Shown here piece by piece: positions 1 to 6,967 of a stretch of DNA of 13,619 bases. The stretch comes from JAZDCZ01 sp046757925. GTDB lineage: Bacteria; Gemmatimonadota; Gemmatimonadetes; Gemmatimonadales; GWC2-71-9. Both the position numbers and the translations under genes were made by a program. The stretch's first letter is position 1. Every line of letters begins with the position of its first letter. The DNA lies in contig JBHHZE010000074.1 of NCBI GenBank assembly GCA_046757925.1, positions 1 to 13,619 of the forward strand, read 5' to 3'. Below the pieces are notes generated by a model, which was not told the origin of the DNA, did not search any database, and saw only the letters and a program-made list of their open reading frames with translations.

Positions 1-473
1 ATCGCTCCGCGCCCGCCTCGAGCGCGAGCGACAGCTCGGTATTGACGAAGCGTTGCAGATCACGCGTGAGGTGGCCGACGGCCTGAGTTACGCCCACAGC
101 TTTGGGATAGTACACCGGGACATCAAGCCGGAGAACATTCTCTTCCAGTCAGACCATGCGGTCGTAACCGATTTCGGCATCGCCCGAGCGGTGACGGAGG
201 TGGGCGACCGGCTTACGGAAACCGGGTTCGCTGTTGGAACGCCGGCGTACATGAGTCCCGAGCAGGCATCGGGCGAAACGACCATCGATGGCCGCAGCGA
301 TCAATACAGTCTCGCGTGCGTGCTGTACGAGATGCTCGCCGGCGAGCCGCCATACACGGGTCCTACGGCGCAGGCCATCATGGCGCGGCGACTCACCGAC
401 CCACTGCGTCCGCTCCGGACCGTGCGTGACACCGTGCCCCACTCCCTCGAGCAGGTGATCAACAAAGCGTTGG

Positions 474-492
474 CAAAGGTGCCGGCCCAGCC
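474..492 (+). other. Frame change and probable deletion between kinase and TolB-like parts
   Basis: Kinase homology in frame 2 runs to 'NKALAKVPA' and then becomes unrelated sequence. Frame 1 gives 'GAGPATATVDSIAVFDFVNLS' from 478, which is the start of the TolB-like domain. Proteins with this architecture normally have a Pro/Ala-rich linker and one transmembrane helix here, so a deletion that is not a multiple of three is more likely than a one-base slip. The exact breakpoint lies in GC-rich sequence around 478-490. This is read from the frames and from general knowledge of the family. Confidence 0.6.
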
Positions 493-732
493 ACTGCGAC
501 TGTCGACTCCATCGCGGTGTTCGACTTTGTCAACCTGTCGCACAATAGCGAACTCGATTGGCTGTGTACCGGTATCGCAGAGACCGTGACGGTGGATCTC
601 AAGAAGTTGGCCCGTCTCAAGATCGTACCGCGTGACGACGTAGCCCGTGCGACTGGCGCTGCAGCGGATGACGATGAAGTCGTTTTGGGACGCAAGCTCG
701 GCGCTCGGTGGATCGTTTCGGGCGGCTTTCAG

Positions 733-735
733 TAG
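733..735 (+). other. In-frame TAG stop inside the TolB-like domain
   Basis: Frame 1 reads 'RWIVSGGFQ', then TAG, then 'MGTHIRITPQFRDAQTG'. The two sides form one continuous TolB-like domain, in which the usual sequence resembles 'GSFQRxGxxIRITPQL'. The stop therefore replaces a single residue with no loss of frame. The ATG directly after it could restart translation, but the product would lack the kinase and half a domain. Confidence 0.8.
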
Positions 736-1404
736 ATGGGCACGCACATCCGCATCACCCCTCAGTTTCGGGATGCGCAAACCGGTAAGATCGTTGGCGT
801 AGCCAAGCTCGACGGCACGGTCGACGATATCTTTGCGCTCCAGGACCGCATTGTCACGAACCTGATGGACGTGCTCGATATCGAGCTCTCGACCGGCGAG
901 CACGAGAAGATTGGGAAGAACGAGACGAGCACGCTCGAAGCGTACGAGTGGTATGCGAGGGGTAGACAGCTGTTCACGCGGTTCAACGAGGACTCCTTTC
1001 GTGAGGCCGCGGAGTGTTACGAACGGGCCGTCTCGATCGATCCCGAATACGCGCTGGCACACTCGGGGTTGGGAAGCATTGTGATCTTTCGCTACATCGG
1101 GCGGGGCGATCCACGGGACTTGGACGAAGGGATCGAGCGGCTCAAGCGCGCCGCGGAACTCGACGCCGAGTTGGGCGAGGCACATCAATGGCTTACCTAC
1201 GCCTACACCCGTAAGAAGATGTATGACGAAGCGAAGCGAGCAGGCCGGCGTGCGATCGAACTCGAGCCCGACAATGCGTTCGCCCACTATTTCCTCAGCG
1301 CCGCATTGCACATCCCGGGGCCGGTAAGCGGTTCTCGTTATGTCGCGGCCGTTCCCATGTATCAGCGAACGATCGACTTGGATCCCACGCATCAACCGGC
1401 GCAC

Positions 1405-1414
1405 GCGGGCTGGG
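1405..1414 (+). other. One-base deletion in the TPR region
   Basis: Frame 1 reads 'DPTHQPAHAG' and then becomes non-homologous, ending at 1504-1506. Frame 3 from 1410 reads 'LGESAFRARRFDRAIEQFT', which is an obvious TPR helix pair. Adding one C between 1410 and 1411 would give 'HAGLGESAF' and restore one reading frame to the stop at 1890. This is the size of lesion that long-read errors also produce. Confidence 0.75.
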
Positions 1415-1906
1415 CGAATCGGCGTTCCGTGCCCGGCGCTTCGACAGAGCCATCGAGCAATTCACGCAAGGTCGCAAAGTGGCGGCGGAGAACAGCCCAA
1501 AAGTAGGTACCGCATACTTTCGTCTGCGGGCGCATCTGGGACTCGCCAAATCGTTTTGGGCGCTCCAGATGCGGCGTGAGTCCGCACGCGAGGCCGCAGC
1601 CGCCCAAGGCCTCATGGAATCACTTGAGGGATCGGGCTTCGAATGGGTATGGGAAGGTGCCCCCGGGCACGCCTACTACGACTTCGCGATCTATCACGCA
1701 ACGCTCGGTCGGCTGGATGAATCGCTGAAATCGCTGCGACAGGCGGTCGACGCCGGTTGGGCGGATGCACCGCAGCTTCACGCAGAGCCCGCGTTCGCTG
1801 CTCTAGCGGGCGTGCCGGATTTCGATAGGTTGGTCACAACACTCGAGACGCGTCAGCGCCTACCACGAGCGAACTTGCCTGGTGAGACATAGACGGGAGA
1901 CTTGTC

Positions 1907-3250
1907 ATGACTGTATTGGTCGTCGGAGCTACAGGGACAGACTGGAATGCCGCTATGAACTTGCGTACCACGTTGCCCTTATGGGCCATACTGTCCACCG
2001 CGTGTCTCGGCGCCAAACCGGAGATCGAGCGCGTTGATGTGGAGCGCATTCTCTCCACCCTGAGCGCCGACTCCATGGAGGGACGCGATGCGTTCGGGCC
2101 CGGTATCGAAAAAGCCGAGGATTTCATCGCCAAAGAATTCGCCGCCATCGGACTCGATAGGATGGAAGGTCTCGACAGCTACCTGCAGAGCTTCCCGGCG
2201 TATTCGCTCGATCCCGAGAGCCGGAAGGTGGTGGTAAACGGACGGTCGATTCCGGACGACCGCGTGGCGATTGTTTCACAACAGGAATCTTTCCACTGGA
2301 CCTCACCTCGCGACGTCGAGGTGGTGAGGATCGGGCCGAACGACAATCTCATAGGTGAGTTCTCGGCCCGGCGGCGGGGGGCGGGAAATACATTGTTGTT
2401 GGTCGACGAAGGTCAGAAGGAGCTGTTCGACAGAATCCGGCGCTTCGTGTCGGGTCCGAGTCACGCGATGCAGCTCACCGACAGCTCGGCGTGCGTGCTC
2501 GTGCTCACCCGACAGACGCGTGCCAGGTCTCTCGACGTCCGCGTTGTGAACAAGGTGACCGAGCACGAGCTCACCAACGTGGTGGGTGTAATACCGGGTA
2601 AGCGGGCTGACGAGATCGTGTTGTTCTCCGGCCATTACGATCACATCGGTATCCGCTCGCCGGTGGAGGGAGATTCGATCGCCAACGGCGCCAACGACGA
2701 CGCCTCGGGCACCACCGCCGTGATCGAACTCGCGCGGTACTTCAAGGCGCTGGGGAAGCCGGAGCGAACGCTGATGTTCGCAACGTTTACTGCCGAAGAA
2801 GTGGGAGGGTTCGGCTCGCGCTACTTCTCACAACAACTCGATCCCGACGGAATCGTCGCCATGTTCAACATCGAGATGATCGGCAAGCCCGGCGAGGGTG
2901 GACCCAACACGGCGTGGATAACCGGCTTCGACAAGTCCGATTTCGGTGAGATTCTGAGCAGGGCCGTCGAAGGTACGGAATATTCGTTTTACGCAGACCC
3001 TTACCCCGACGAGAACCTGTTCTACCGCTCCGACAACGCAACGCTGGCGCGTTTGGGAGTGCCGGCGCATTCGATCTCGACTACGCCTATCGATGTCGAT
3101 ACGGACTACCACCGGGTATCCGACGAGATAGCAACTCTCGACTTGGATCACGTGACCAACACCATCAAGGCCATCGCCAAGGGTGCGGCAACGATCATCT
3201 CCGGCGAGGCGACCCCGAGCCGAGTGGCCGGTGTAGACGAGTCGAACTGA
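1907..3250 (+). CDS. Exported M28-family zinc metallopeptidase
   Basis: This is a probable aminopeptidase/carboxypeptidase of the M28 family (two zinc ions), acting outside the cytoplasm. Counting from the ATG at 1907, the metal and catalytic residues are visible in order: His243 in 'SGHYDH' with Asp245, Asp264 in 'GANDDASG', the Glu297-Glu298 pair in 'AEE', Glu323 in 'NIEMIG' where many relatives have Asp, and His388 in 'VPAHSIS'. A region before the catalytic core ('VVVNGRSIPDD' onward) may be a PA-like insert. Start choice is split. The ATG at 1907 has a good ribosome site (GGGAG, 1895-1899). The in-frame ATG at 1955 begins a clean signal peptide, 'MNLRTTLPLWAILSTACLGA', but has only a weak GGAA. 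The 16 extra residues begin 'MTVLVVGATGT', like the start of an NmrA/Rossmann protein, and look foreign. No lesions are seen. The gene stands alone, 14 bp after the broken kinase. Confidence 0.88.
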   Translation: MTVLVVGATGTDWNAAMNLRTTLPLWAILSTACLGAKPEIERVDVERILSTLSADSMEGRDAFGPGIEKAEDFIAKEFAAIGLDRMEGLDSYLQSFPAYSLDPESRKVVVNGRSIPDDRVAIVSQQESFHWTSPRDVEVVRIGPNDNLIGEFSARRRGAGNTLLLVDEGQKELFDRIRRFVSGPSHAMQLTDSSACVLVLTRQTRARSLDVRVVNKVTEHELTNVVGVIPGKRADEIVLFSGHYDHIGIRSPVEGDSIANGANDDASGTTAVIELARYFKALGKPERTLMFATFTAEEVGGFGSRYFSQQLDPDGIVAMFNIEMIGKPGEGGPNTAWITGFDKSDFGEILSRAVEGTEYSFYADPYPDENLFYRSDNATLARLGVPAHSISTTPIDVDTDYHRVSDEIATLDLDHVTNTIKAIAKGAATIISGEATPSRVAGVDESN

Positions 3251-3254
3251 GCGG

Positions 3255-3283
3255 TAGACTGGCTGACTAGTTATGACTATATT
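3255..3283 (+). promoter_or_regulatory. Putative sigma70-type promoter of the toxin-antitoxin pair
   Basis: A -35-like TAGACT (3255-3260) is followed by a 17-bp spacer and a -10-like TATATT (3278-3283), which touches the ATG at 3284. Transcription would begin near 3289-3290, at the second in-frame ATG. No Shine-Dalgarno sequence is visible before either ATG. This is an AT-rich patch in GC-rich DNA. The call rests on consensus matching only. Confidence 0.4.
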
Positions 3284-3288
3284 ATGAC
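3271..3288 (+). repeat. Direct repeat TTATGAC, possible antitoxin operator
   Basis: TTATGAC occurs at 3271-3277 and 3282-3288, 11 bp apart (about one helical turn), overlapping the presumed -10 element and the antitoxin start codon. Phd/YefM and VapB antitoxins usually repress their own operon by binding repeats in this position. The ACTAGT palindrome just upstream may be part of the same site. The role is inferred. Confidence 0.35.
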
Positions 3289-3550
3289 CATGAAGAGGGT
3301 GAAGACGGCGGATCTCAAGGCCCACCTGAGCGAGCACCTGCACTATGTGCAGGGTGGGCGCAGCATAACGGTCTTGAGCCGCAACACGCCCGTGGCCAGA
3401 CTCGTGCCCCCCGAGCGGGAGGAGGCGACCCGCATTCGTCGGCCTCTCGCGCACTGCCGCTCGCTGCAAGACGTTGAGCTGCCGGCCCCGTTGGGGTTGG
3501 AGCTAGACATAGTCGAGTTGCTGTTGGAGGAACGTCAGGGCGAACGGTGA
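3284..3550 (+). CDS. Phd/YefM-family antitoxin
   Basis: This 88-residue protein has the Phd/YefM pattern: an N-terminal DNA-binding part 'VKTADLKAHLSEHLHYVQGGRSITVLSRNTPVARLVPP', then a more extended C-terminal segment ending 'DIVELLLEERQGER', which would bind and neutralise the toxin. Length is normal for the family. The next gene, a PIN-domain toxin, starts within its last codons (4-base overlap, GTGA), so the two are translationally coupled. Two starts are possible, ATG at 3284 and ATG at 3290 ('MKRVKTADLK'). The second fits the family and the predicted transcription start better, but the longer form cannot be excluded. It probably represses its own promoter together with the toxin. Confidence 0.85.
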   Translation: MTMKRVKTADLKAHLSEHLHYVQGGRSITVLSRNTPVARLVPPEREEATRIRRPLAHCRSLQDVELPAPLGLELDIVELLLEERQGER

Positions 3551-3975
3551 TCGCGTATCTCGACTCTTCGGTGGTGCTGCGTGTGATACTGCGGCAGCCG
3601 AACCGGCTCGCCCAGTGGGGCTCCGTCGAGACCGCCGTGGCGAGTGCACTGCTGGAGGTCGAGTGCCTGCGCACGCTCGATCGACTCCGTCTCGTGAGCG
3701 ATGTCTCGGATCGGGACCTGGCTCTGCGTCGTGAAACTGTCTACCGACTCACCGAGGCCATGCACCTGGTCGAGCCGAGCAGCGTGGTGCTCGAGCGGGC
3801 CGCGTTGCCGTTGCCTACGCCCTTGGGTATGCTCGATGCAATCCATCTGGCAACGGCACTGGTCTGGCGAGAGATTCGGGGACAGGAGATCGTGATGGCC
3901 ACGCACAATGCCGCGCTTGGCACTGCCGCCAGAGCGTGCGGCCTGCACGTGGTGGGGCTCGAGTCCGCCTACTGA
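3547..3975 (+). CDS. VapC-type PIN-domain ribonuclease toxin, with a probable active-site substitution
   Basis: This 142-residue PIN-domain protein is the toxin partner of the upstream antitoxin. Active VapC toxins are Mg-dependent endoribonucleases that cut tRNA or rRNA, using four acidic residues. Here Asp6 ('YLDSS'), Glu39 ('EVECLRTL') and Asp97 ('MLDAIHLATAL') are present. The fourth position, normally Asp in a 'THD'-type motif, is Asn121 ('MATHNAALGTAARACG', codon AAT at 3907-3909). The toxin may therefore be weakened or inactive. The start is GTG overlapping the antitoxin stop, with AGGG at 3537-3540 as a likely ribosome site. An 11-bp palindrome (3971-3981) covers the stop codon. Family assignment is firm; the activity loss is inferred. 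Confidence 0.87.
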   Translation: MIAYLDSSVVLRVILRQPNRLAQWGSVETAVASALLEVECLRTLDRLRLVSDVSDRDLALRRETVYRLTEAMHLVEPSSVVLERAALPLPTPLGMLDAIHLATALVWREIRGQEIVMATHNAALGTAARACGLHVVGLESAY

Positions 3976-4061
3976 CTCAGTGCGTCGCGGGCTCATGCTC
4001 GCGTTTCCGGGGTAGGGAAGTACGATCGTCATGACCGCCACCGAGCCAGTCAACCGAGTAA

Positions 4062-4079
4062 CGGAGCACGAACGCTCCG
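4062..4079. repeat. Short inverted repeat CGGAGC/GCTCCG
   Basis: Six-base arms (4062-4067 and 4074-4079) flank a 6-nt loop in the gap after the toxin gene. There is no T-run, so it is not a clear terminator. The rest of the gap (3976-4130) shows nothing recognisable. Confidence 0.3.
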
Positions 4080-4130
4080 ACGTGGTCCGGAGGTCGAACT
4101 CAGCGACTGTCCCCATGAAGCGCATAGTTC

Positions 4131-4340
4131 TTGGGCGGCAACGAACTGACTCTACAGGTGATCACGGTGGTGAAGTGCGGCAACGGAACCGACTATAGCG
4201 GGCTCATGATGTACCGCGCAACGATCTGCGATCTCGCGGCCGGCACATATCGATTGCGTGTCGAGTACGGTTCCCAGTATGGGGACTCAGCCGTAACGAT
4301 AAAGGCCACCAGGTTCGATGGGGAGGTACAGGTGATGTGA
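4131..4340 (+). CDS. Short hypothetical protein, probably the C-terminal remnant of a larger gene
   Basis: This 69-residue frame begins at a TTG with a stop two codons upstream (TAG at 4125-4127), no visible ribosome site and no signal peptide. The second half, 'MYRATICDLAAGTYRLRVEYGSQYGDSAVTIKATRFDG', reads like the last strands of a beta-sandwich (Ig-like) domain of an exported protein. An ATG at 4115 in another frame ('MKRIV...') could be the original start, separated from the rest by a deletion, but this is speculative. Its stop overlaps the start of the next gene (GTGA), which suggests it was once a real upstream partner. No family was recognised. Confidence 0.35.
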   Translation: MGGNELTLQVITVVKCGNGTDYSGLMMYRATICDLAAGTYRLRVEYGSQYGDSAVTIKATRFDGEVQVM

Positions 4341-4759
4341 CCGCTCACGGCAATGTTGTGGTTTCTGGGGTCTGGCTTTTTATCGGGTGTTGGATAGTCA
4401 CCGGTCCCTCGGACGAAGTCCGCGTGCAGATCGATAAGGCTAGCCTCGACCGATCGGTCAGCGTCGCCTTTACGGTCGAGAATCGACTCGACGTACCAAT
4501 ACTTGTGTCGGCATGCGGTGGGAAGGTGAGTGCAGGGCTCGAACAGTGGTCGAAAGGCTGGGATCTCATTGGCGGTGCCCGCTGTCCCGCCAACGTGTCG
4601 ATGGTGCCGATTAGGATGGGACCACGGGACGAGATCAGTGGCCGGACCAACGTGAACACTCATGAGAAAGGCTGGTACCGCGTTGTGATTAGCTACGGCG
4701 TGACTTTCCGTGCCTCCGACTCAGCCAGTGTCAGGTCTATCCCGTTTCTCGTGCAGTAG
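4337..4759 (+). CDS. Small exported Ig-like protein of unknown function
   Basis: This 140-residue protein starts at a GTG overlapping the previous stop by 4 bases, with GGAGG at 4321-4325 about 11 nt upstream. The N-terminus 'VVVSGVWLFIGCWIVTG' is a hydrophobic export segment. Its 'FIGC' is at best a poor lipobox. The remainder, with 'VSVAFTVENRLDVPILVSACGGKVS' and 'EKGWYRVVISYG', has the alternating pattern and spacing of an Ig-like/BsuPI-like beta-sandwich. Three cysteines lie in the exported part or near the membrane segment (Cys in 'GCW', 'SACGG' and 'ARCPA'), and the last two could form a disulfide. It is probably periplasmic or anchored. No enzyme motif is visible. Confidence 0.6.
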   Translation: MTAHGNVVVSGVWLFIGCWIVTGPSDEVRVQIDKASLDRSVSVAFTVENRLDVPILVSACGGKVSAGLEQWSKGWDLIGGARCPANVSMVPIRMGPRDEISGRTNVNTHEKGWYRVVISYGVTFRASDSASVRSIPFLVQ

Positions 4760-4832
4760 CCGGGAGCGCTATCACGTCACGGTTTCTAAGATTCCCTTCG
4801 ACCGCGTCCCTCGCACCGGGAGCAACCCGTTC

Positions 4833-6137
4833 GTGCTACTGAGGCCCTTCGCTGTAGTCACGGCGGCGAGCCTTGCTCTCACGGCGTGTGATCTCAAGGA
4901 AGTGGTCGTTCCGCAAGGCGATCCCACCGTCATAGTCCAGGCTGTCATGCGGCCGGATCTGACGCAGCAGTTTGTCGTACTCGAGCGGTCGTTCACCGGC
5001 GACATCGATCCTCAGGACTTTGAGATCGGTGACATCCCGACCGAAGGTTTTCCACGGATCCCCATAGAGAGCGCCCTGGTGCAGGTCTCCAATTTGGATA
5101 TGCCGGGCGATCCATGCGGTGCCACGGTCGACTTCCCCAACAAGCCGCAGGCGTTCGGCTTGTTCAAACTGCCGGGGGTCTACTGGGGACCGCCGTCGTG
5201 TCCGACCATGCGGCCGGGTGATCGCCTCATGTTGTGGGTCGAGACGCCGGATGGCGAGGTCGTGACCGGTACTACGCAGGTGCCGGGAATGAACGGGGCG
5301 TCACTCAACGTGGCCGGCAGGTCCACCATGTTCGGCGGCAGCGACACCGCGGTCTTCAACCGCGACACGGATACTCTTAGGGTGAACGTTCAAGCCGCGG
5401 TGGGGCGCCTGCTTCAGATCGAGGTGTTGAGAATCGGCGAGTTGAACGCCATCTCCGGCGAGGATCTCGACGAGGGAGTCAAGGTGTTGGCCGATACGAC
5501 TGCCATCGCTCTGCCGGGCGATCTCATCGATGCATTCGAACCGGGCGATGGCGACGACATTTTTCGGGGCGGACGGATCTACGTGATGACCGTCTCTCTG
5601 ACCGACTTGAACTTCTTTGACTTCACCCGTTCCAGGAGCAGCCAGTTCACCGGTCGCGGGTTCATCAACCGGTTGACCGGAGGGATCGGTGTCTTTGGAA
5701 GCTTGGTCGCTACATCCACTACGCTCTTGACAGTTGCCGACATCGACGACCCACGTGAGGGCGTGTATCGTCTGAGCGGGCGGGTGCAGGGTATTGTGGT
5801 CGATGTTACGCTCACGGTTTATCTGGCTCGCTCGCTCGACAGCACGGAGTTCTCTGCGTTCTTGGACGGCTCTTGGCTCAGGCTCGTCAGGCCGAGCGAC
5901 GGAGCGGAGTTTTGGGAGTCATGGCAAGTCGAGCGGCTGAGCGTAGACGGGACGTTTGCGTTCGATTCGTTGGCCGCCATAGTGCGGCAGCCCACCGTAG
6001 GAGATAGAGAGAATCAGATACAATTCATCTCGTTACGGGGTGTGAGGACTCCTGGTGTTCCGTTCGGTGTTGCGGTAGCTGATTCCACCGCGCTCAGGCT
6101 GTTTGGGCTCGGTGCGCTCACGGCGTCCAGGCCCTAG
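4833..6137 (+). CDS. DUF4249-like outer-surface lipoprotein
   Basis: This is a 434-residue lipoprotein. I chose the GTG at 4833 because it opens directly into a classical lipoprotein signal, 'MLLRPFAVVTAASLALTAC', with lipobox LTAC and Cys19 as the modified residue. GGGAG at 4818-4822 is a suitable ribosome site. The frame is open upstream to 4710, but that extension overlaps the previous gene and has no signal character. After Cys19, 'PTVIVQAVMRPDLTQQFVVLERSF', 'SALVQVSN', and 'MRPGDRLMLWVETPDGEVVTGTTQVPGM' match the layout of DUF4249-type lipoproteins, which often accompany TonB-dependent receptors. No receptor is present here. The second half is a beta-rich region of unknown role. It is intact, and the next gene begins 2 nt after its stop, so they were probably one operon. 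The family name is tentative. Confidence 0.65.
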   Translation: MLLRPFAVVTAASLALTACDLKEVVVPQGDPTVIVQAVMRPDLTQQFVVLERSFTGDIDPQDFEIGDIPTEGFPRIPIESALVQVSNLDMPGDPCGATVDFPNKPQAFGLFKLPGVYWGPPSCPTMRPGDRLMLWVETPDGEVVTGTTQVPGMNGASLNVAGRSTMFGGSDTAVFNRDTDTLRVNVQAAVGRLLQIEVLRIGELNAISGEDLDEGVKVLADTTAIALPGDLIDAFEPGDGDDIFRGGRIYVMTVSLTDLNFFDFTRSRSSQFTGRGFINRLTGGIGVFGSLVATSTTLLTVADIDDPREGVYRLSGRVQGIVVDVTLTVYLARSLDSTEFSAFLDGSWLRLVRPSDGAEFWESWQVERLSVDGTFAFDSLAAIVRQPTVGDRENQIQFISLRGVRTPGVPFGVAVADSTALRLFGLGALTASRP

Positions 6138-6139
6138 TC

Positions 6140-6865
6140 GTGGTGAGCAATGCGAGGTGGGCAGGATGGTGGCTTGTCACAGCTCTCCTGGTTCAGGGTT
6201 GTACTAAGTCTGCTCCGTCTCGTACTTATGTGGTCCGCGACAGCGCCGGTGTCACGATTGTCGAGAACACATCGCCGGCCTGGAGCAGTGGAGAGGAATG
6301 GCGGGTTGTGGAACCGCCCGTAGTGGAGATCGGTGTCATCGACGGCGATCAGCGCTACCAACTGTCGAGAGTGTTGGGAGTGGGTCGGCTCTCCGACGGC
6401 CGTATTCTGGTGGCGGACGGCGGTTCGCAAGAGATCCGCGTGATCAGGGCATCGCTGTCCCCAGTCGCGGTGACCCGGTCGGACGTAGACATGTATTGGG
6501 ACCGCATAATATCTCGGATCCCCAGGGAGCGAGACAATGCGCGCAGGGAGGCGCGGCGCCAGATCGCCAAGTTCCCCGTCGCAAAGACGTTCCCTCCATA
6601 CCGTGGACTCGAGGTCGACGTGCTGGGCAACATCTGGGTGGTGCAATACACGTGGCCGAGTGACGCGGTACCGCGCTATACGGTGTTTTCACCGCAAGGA
6701 ACGATGCTTGGTGAAGTAGTGCTACCGCCTGGTATCGAGCGGCAAGGCGTACCGCTGTACGATCCACCGCTCGACATAGGCACGGACTACGTGCTCGGAA
6801 TCTGAAAAGATGAAAACGATGTCGAGTTCGTCAGGTTGTATCGGTTGGAGAAACCGACGAGTTAG
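6140..6865 (+). pseudogene. 6-bladed beta-propeller lipoprotein with internal deletion and a Trp-to-stop mutation
   Basis: The N-terminus is a lipoprotein signal ('WWLVTALLVQGC'), followed by the family opening 'YVVRDSAGVTIVENTSPAW' and the first blade, 'VVEIGVIDGDQRYQLSRVLGVGRLSDGRILVADGGSQEIRVI'. At about 6440-6447 it jumps to the helical linker and last blade usually found near the C-terminus ('TFPPYRGLEVDVLGNIWVVQYTWP'). About 150 residues of middle blades are missing, with the frame kept. The frame stops at TGA 6803-6805, yet the expected C-terminus continues in frame as 'KDENDVEFVRLYRLEKPTS' to a TAG at 6863-6865. Relatives have 'GVWRDE' here, so TGA stands where TGG (Trp) is expected. 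A propeller cannot close with this much lost. GTG start, 2 nt after the upstream lipoprotein gene. Confidence 0.8.
6803..6805 (+). other. Premature TGA (expected TGG, Trp) near the propeller C-terminus
   Basis: The frame reads 'YVLGI', TGA, 'KDENDVEFVRLYRLEK'. The typical family end is 'YVLGVWRDExxVExVRLYRL'. A single G-to-A change explains the stop. The next 102 bp (6866-6967) separate this gene from the convergent BNR gene, and no clear terminator hairpin is visible there. Confidence 0.7.
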
Positions 6866-6967
6866 CGAGAGCTGGCGCGGCAGCCGGCGAATCACTGCTA
6901 AACCCTAGTAGGTGGTGTCCCCTTTCTAAGATGTCGTCTTGTGGTTTCCCACGGGGATGCCCGCAAC

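Larger units (their letters stand above)
2..1892 (+). pseudogene. Broken Ser/Thr protein kinase-TolB-like-TPR sensor protein (5' end outside window)
   Basis: The frame is open from base 2, so the gene begins left of the window. Bases 2 to about 485 (frame 2) encode the second half of a Pkn/Hanks-type kinase: HRDIKPEN at 113-136 (catalytic Asp), DFG at 170-178, and the activation-loop end SPEQ at about 253-264. From about 478 the homology continues in frame 1 as a TolB-like (COG5616-type) domain, starting 'SIAVFDFVNLS' and ending near 'DIFALQDRIVTNL'. Tetratricopeptide repeats follow, for example 'ECYERAVSIDPEYALAHSGLG'. From about 1410 the TPR homology moves to frame 3 and ends at a stop at 1890-1892. 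The usual linker and single membrane segment between kinase and TolB-like parts are missing. With two frame changes and an in-frame TAG at 733, a full-length kinase cannot be made. Family members phosphorylate proteins at the inner membrane. Assembly error could explain single lesions but less easily all of them. Confidence 0.85.

Noticed and set aside
733..735. TAG as programmed readthrough or pyrrolysine
   Set aside because: The same gene has two frame changes, so a recoded stop would not give a full protein.
301..1404. Long minus-strand open frame (367 codons)
   Set aside because: It lies opposite the kinase-TolB-TPR coding sequence, shows no family features, and its length reflects codon bias of the real strand.
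2828..3469. Minus-strand open frame across the peptidase end and antitoxin
   Set aside because: Antisense to two clearly recognised genes, with no recognisable domain.
3535..4125. Minus-strand open frame opposite the toxin gene
   Set aside because: Antisense of a recognised PIN-domain gene. The sequence is low in family character.
6803..6805. TGA as selenocysteine
   Set aside because: Relatives have Trp here, the gene is otherwise broken, and no downstream hairpin typical of a bacterial SECIS element is visible.
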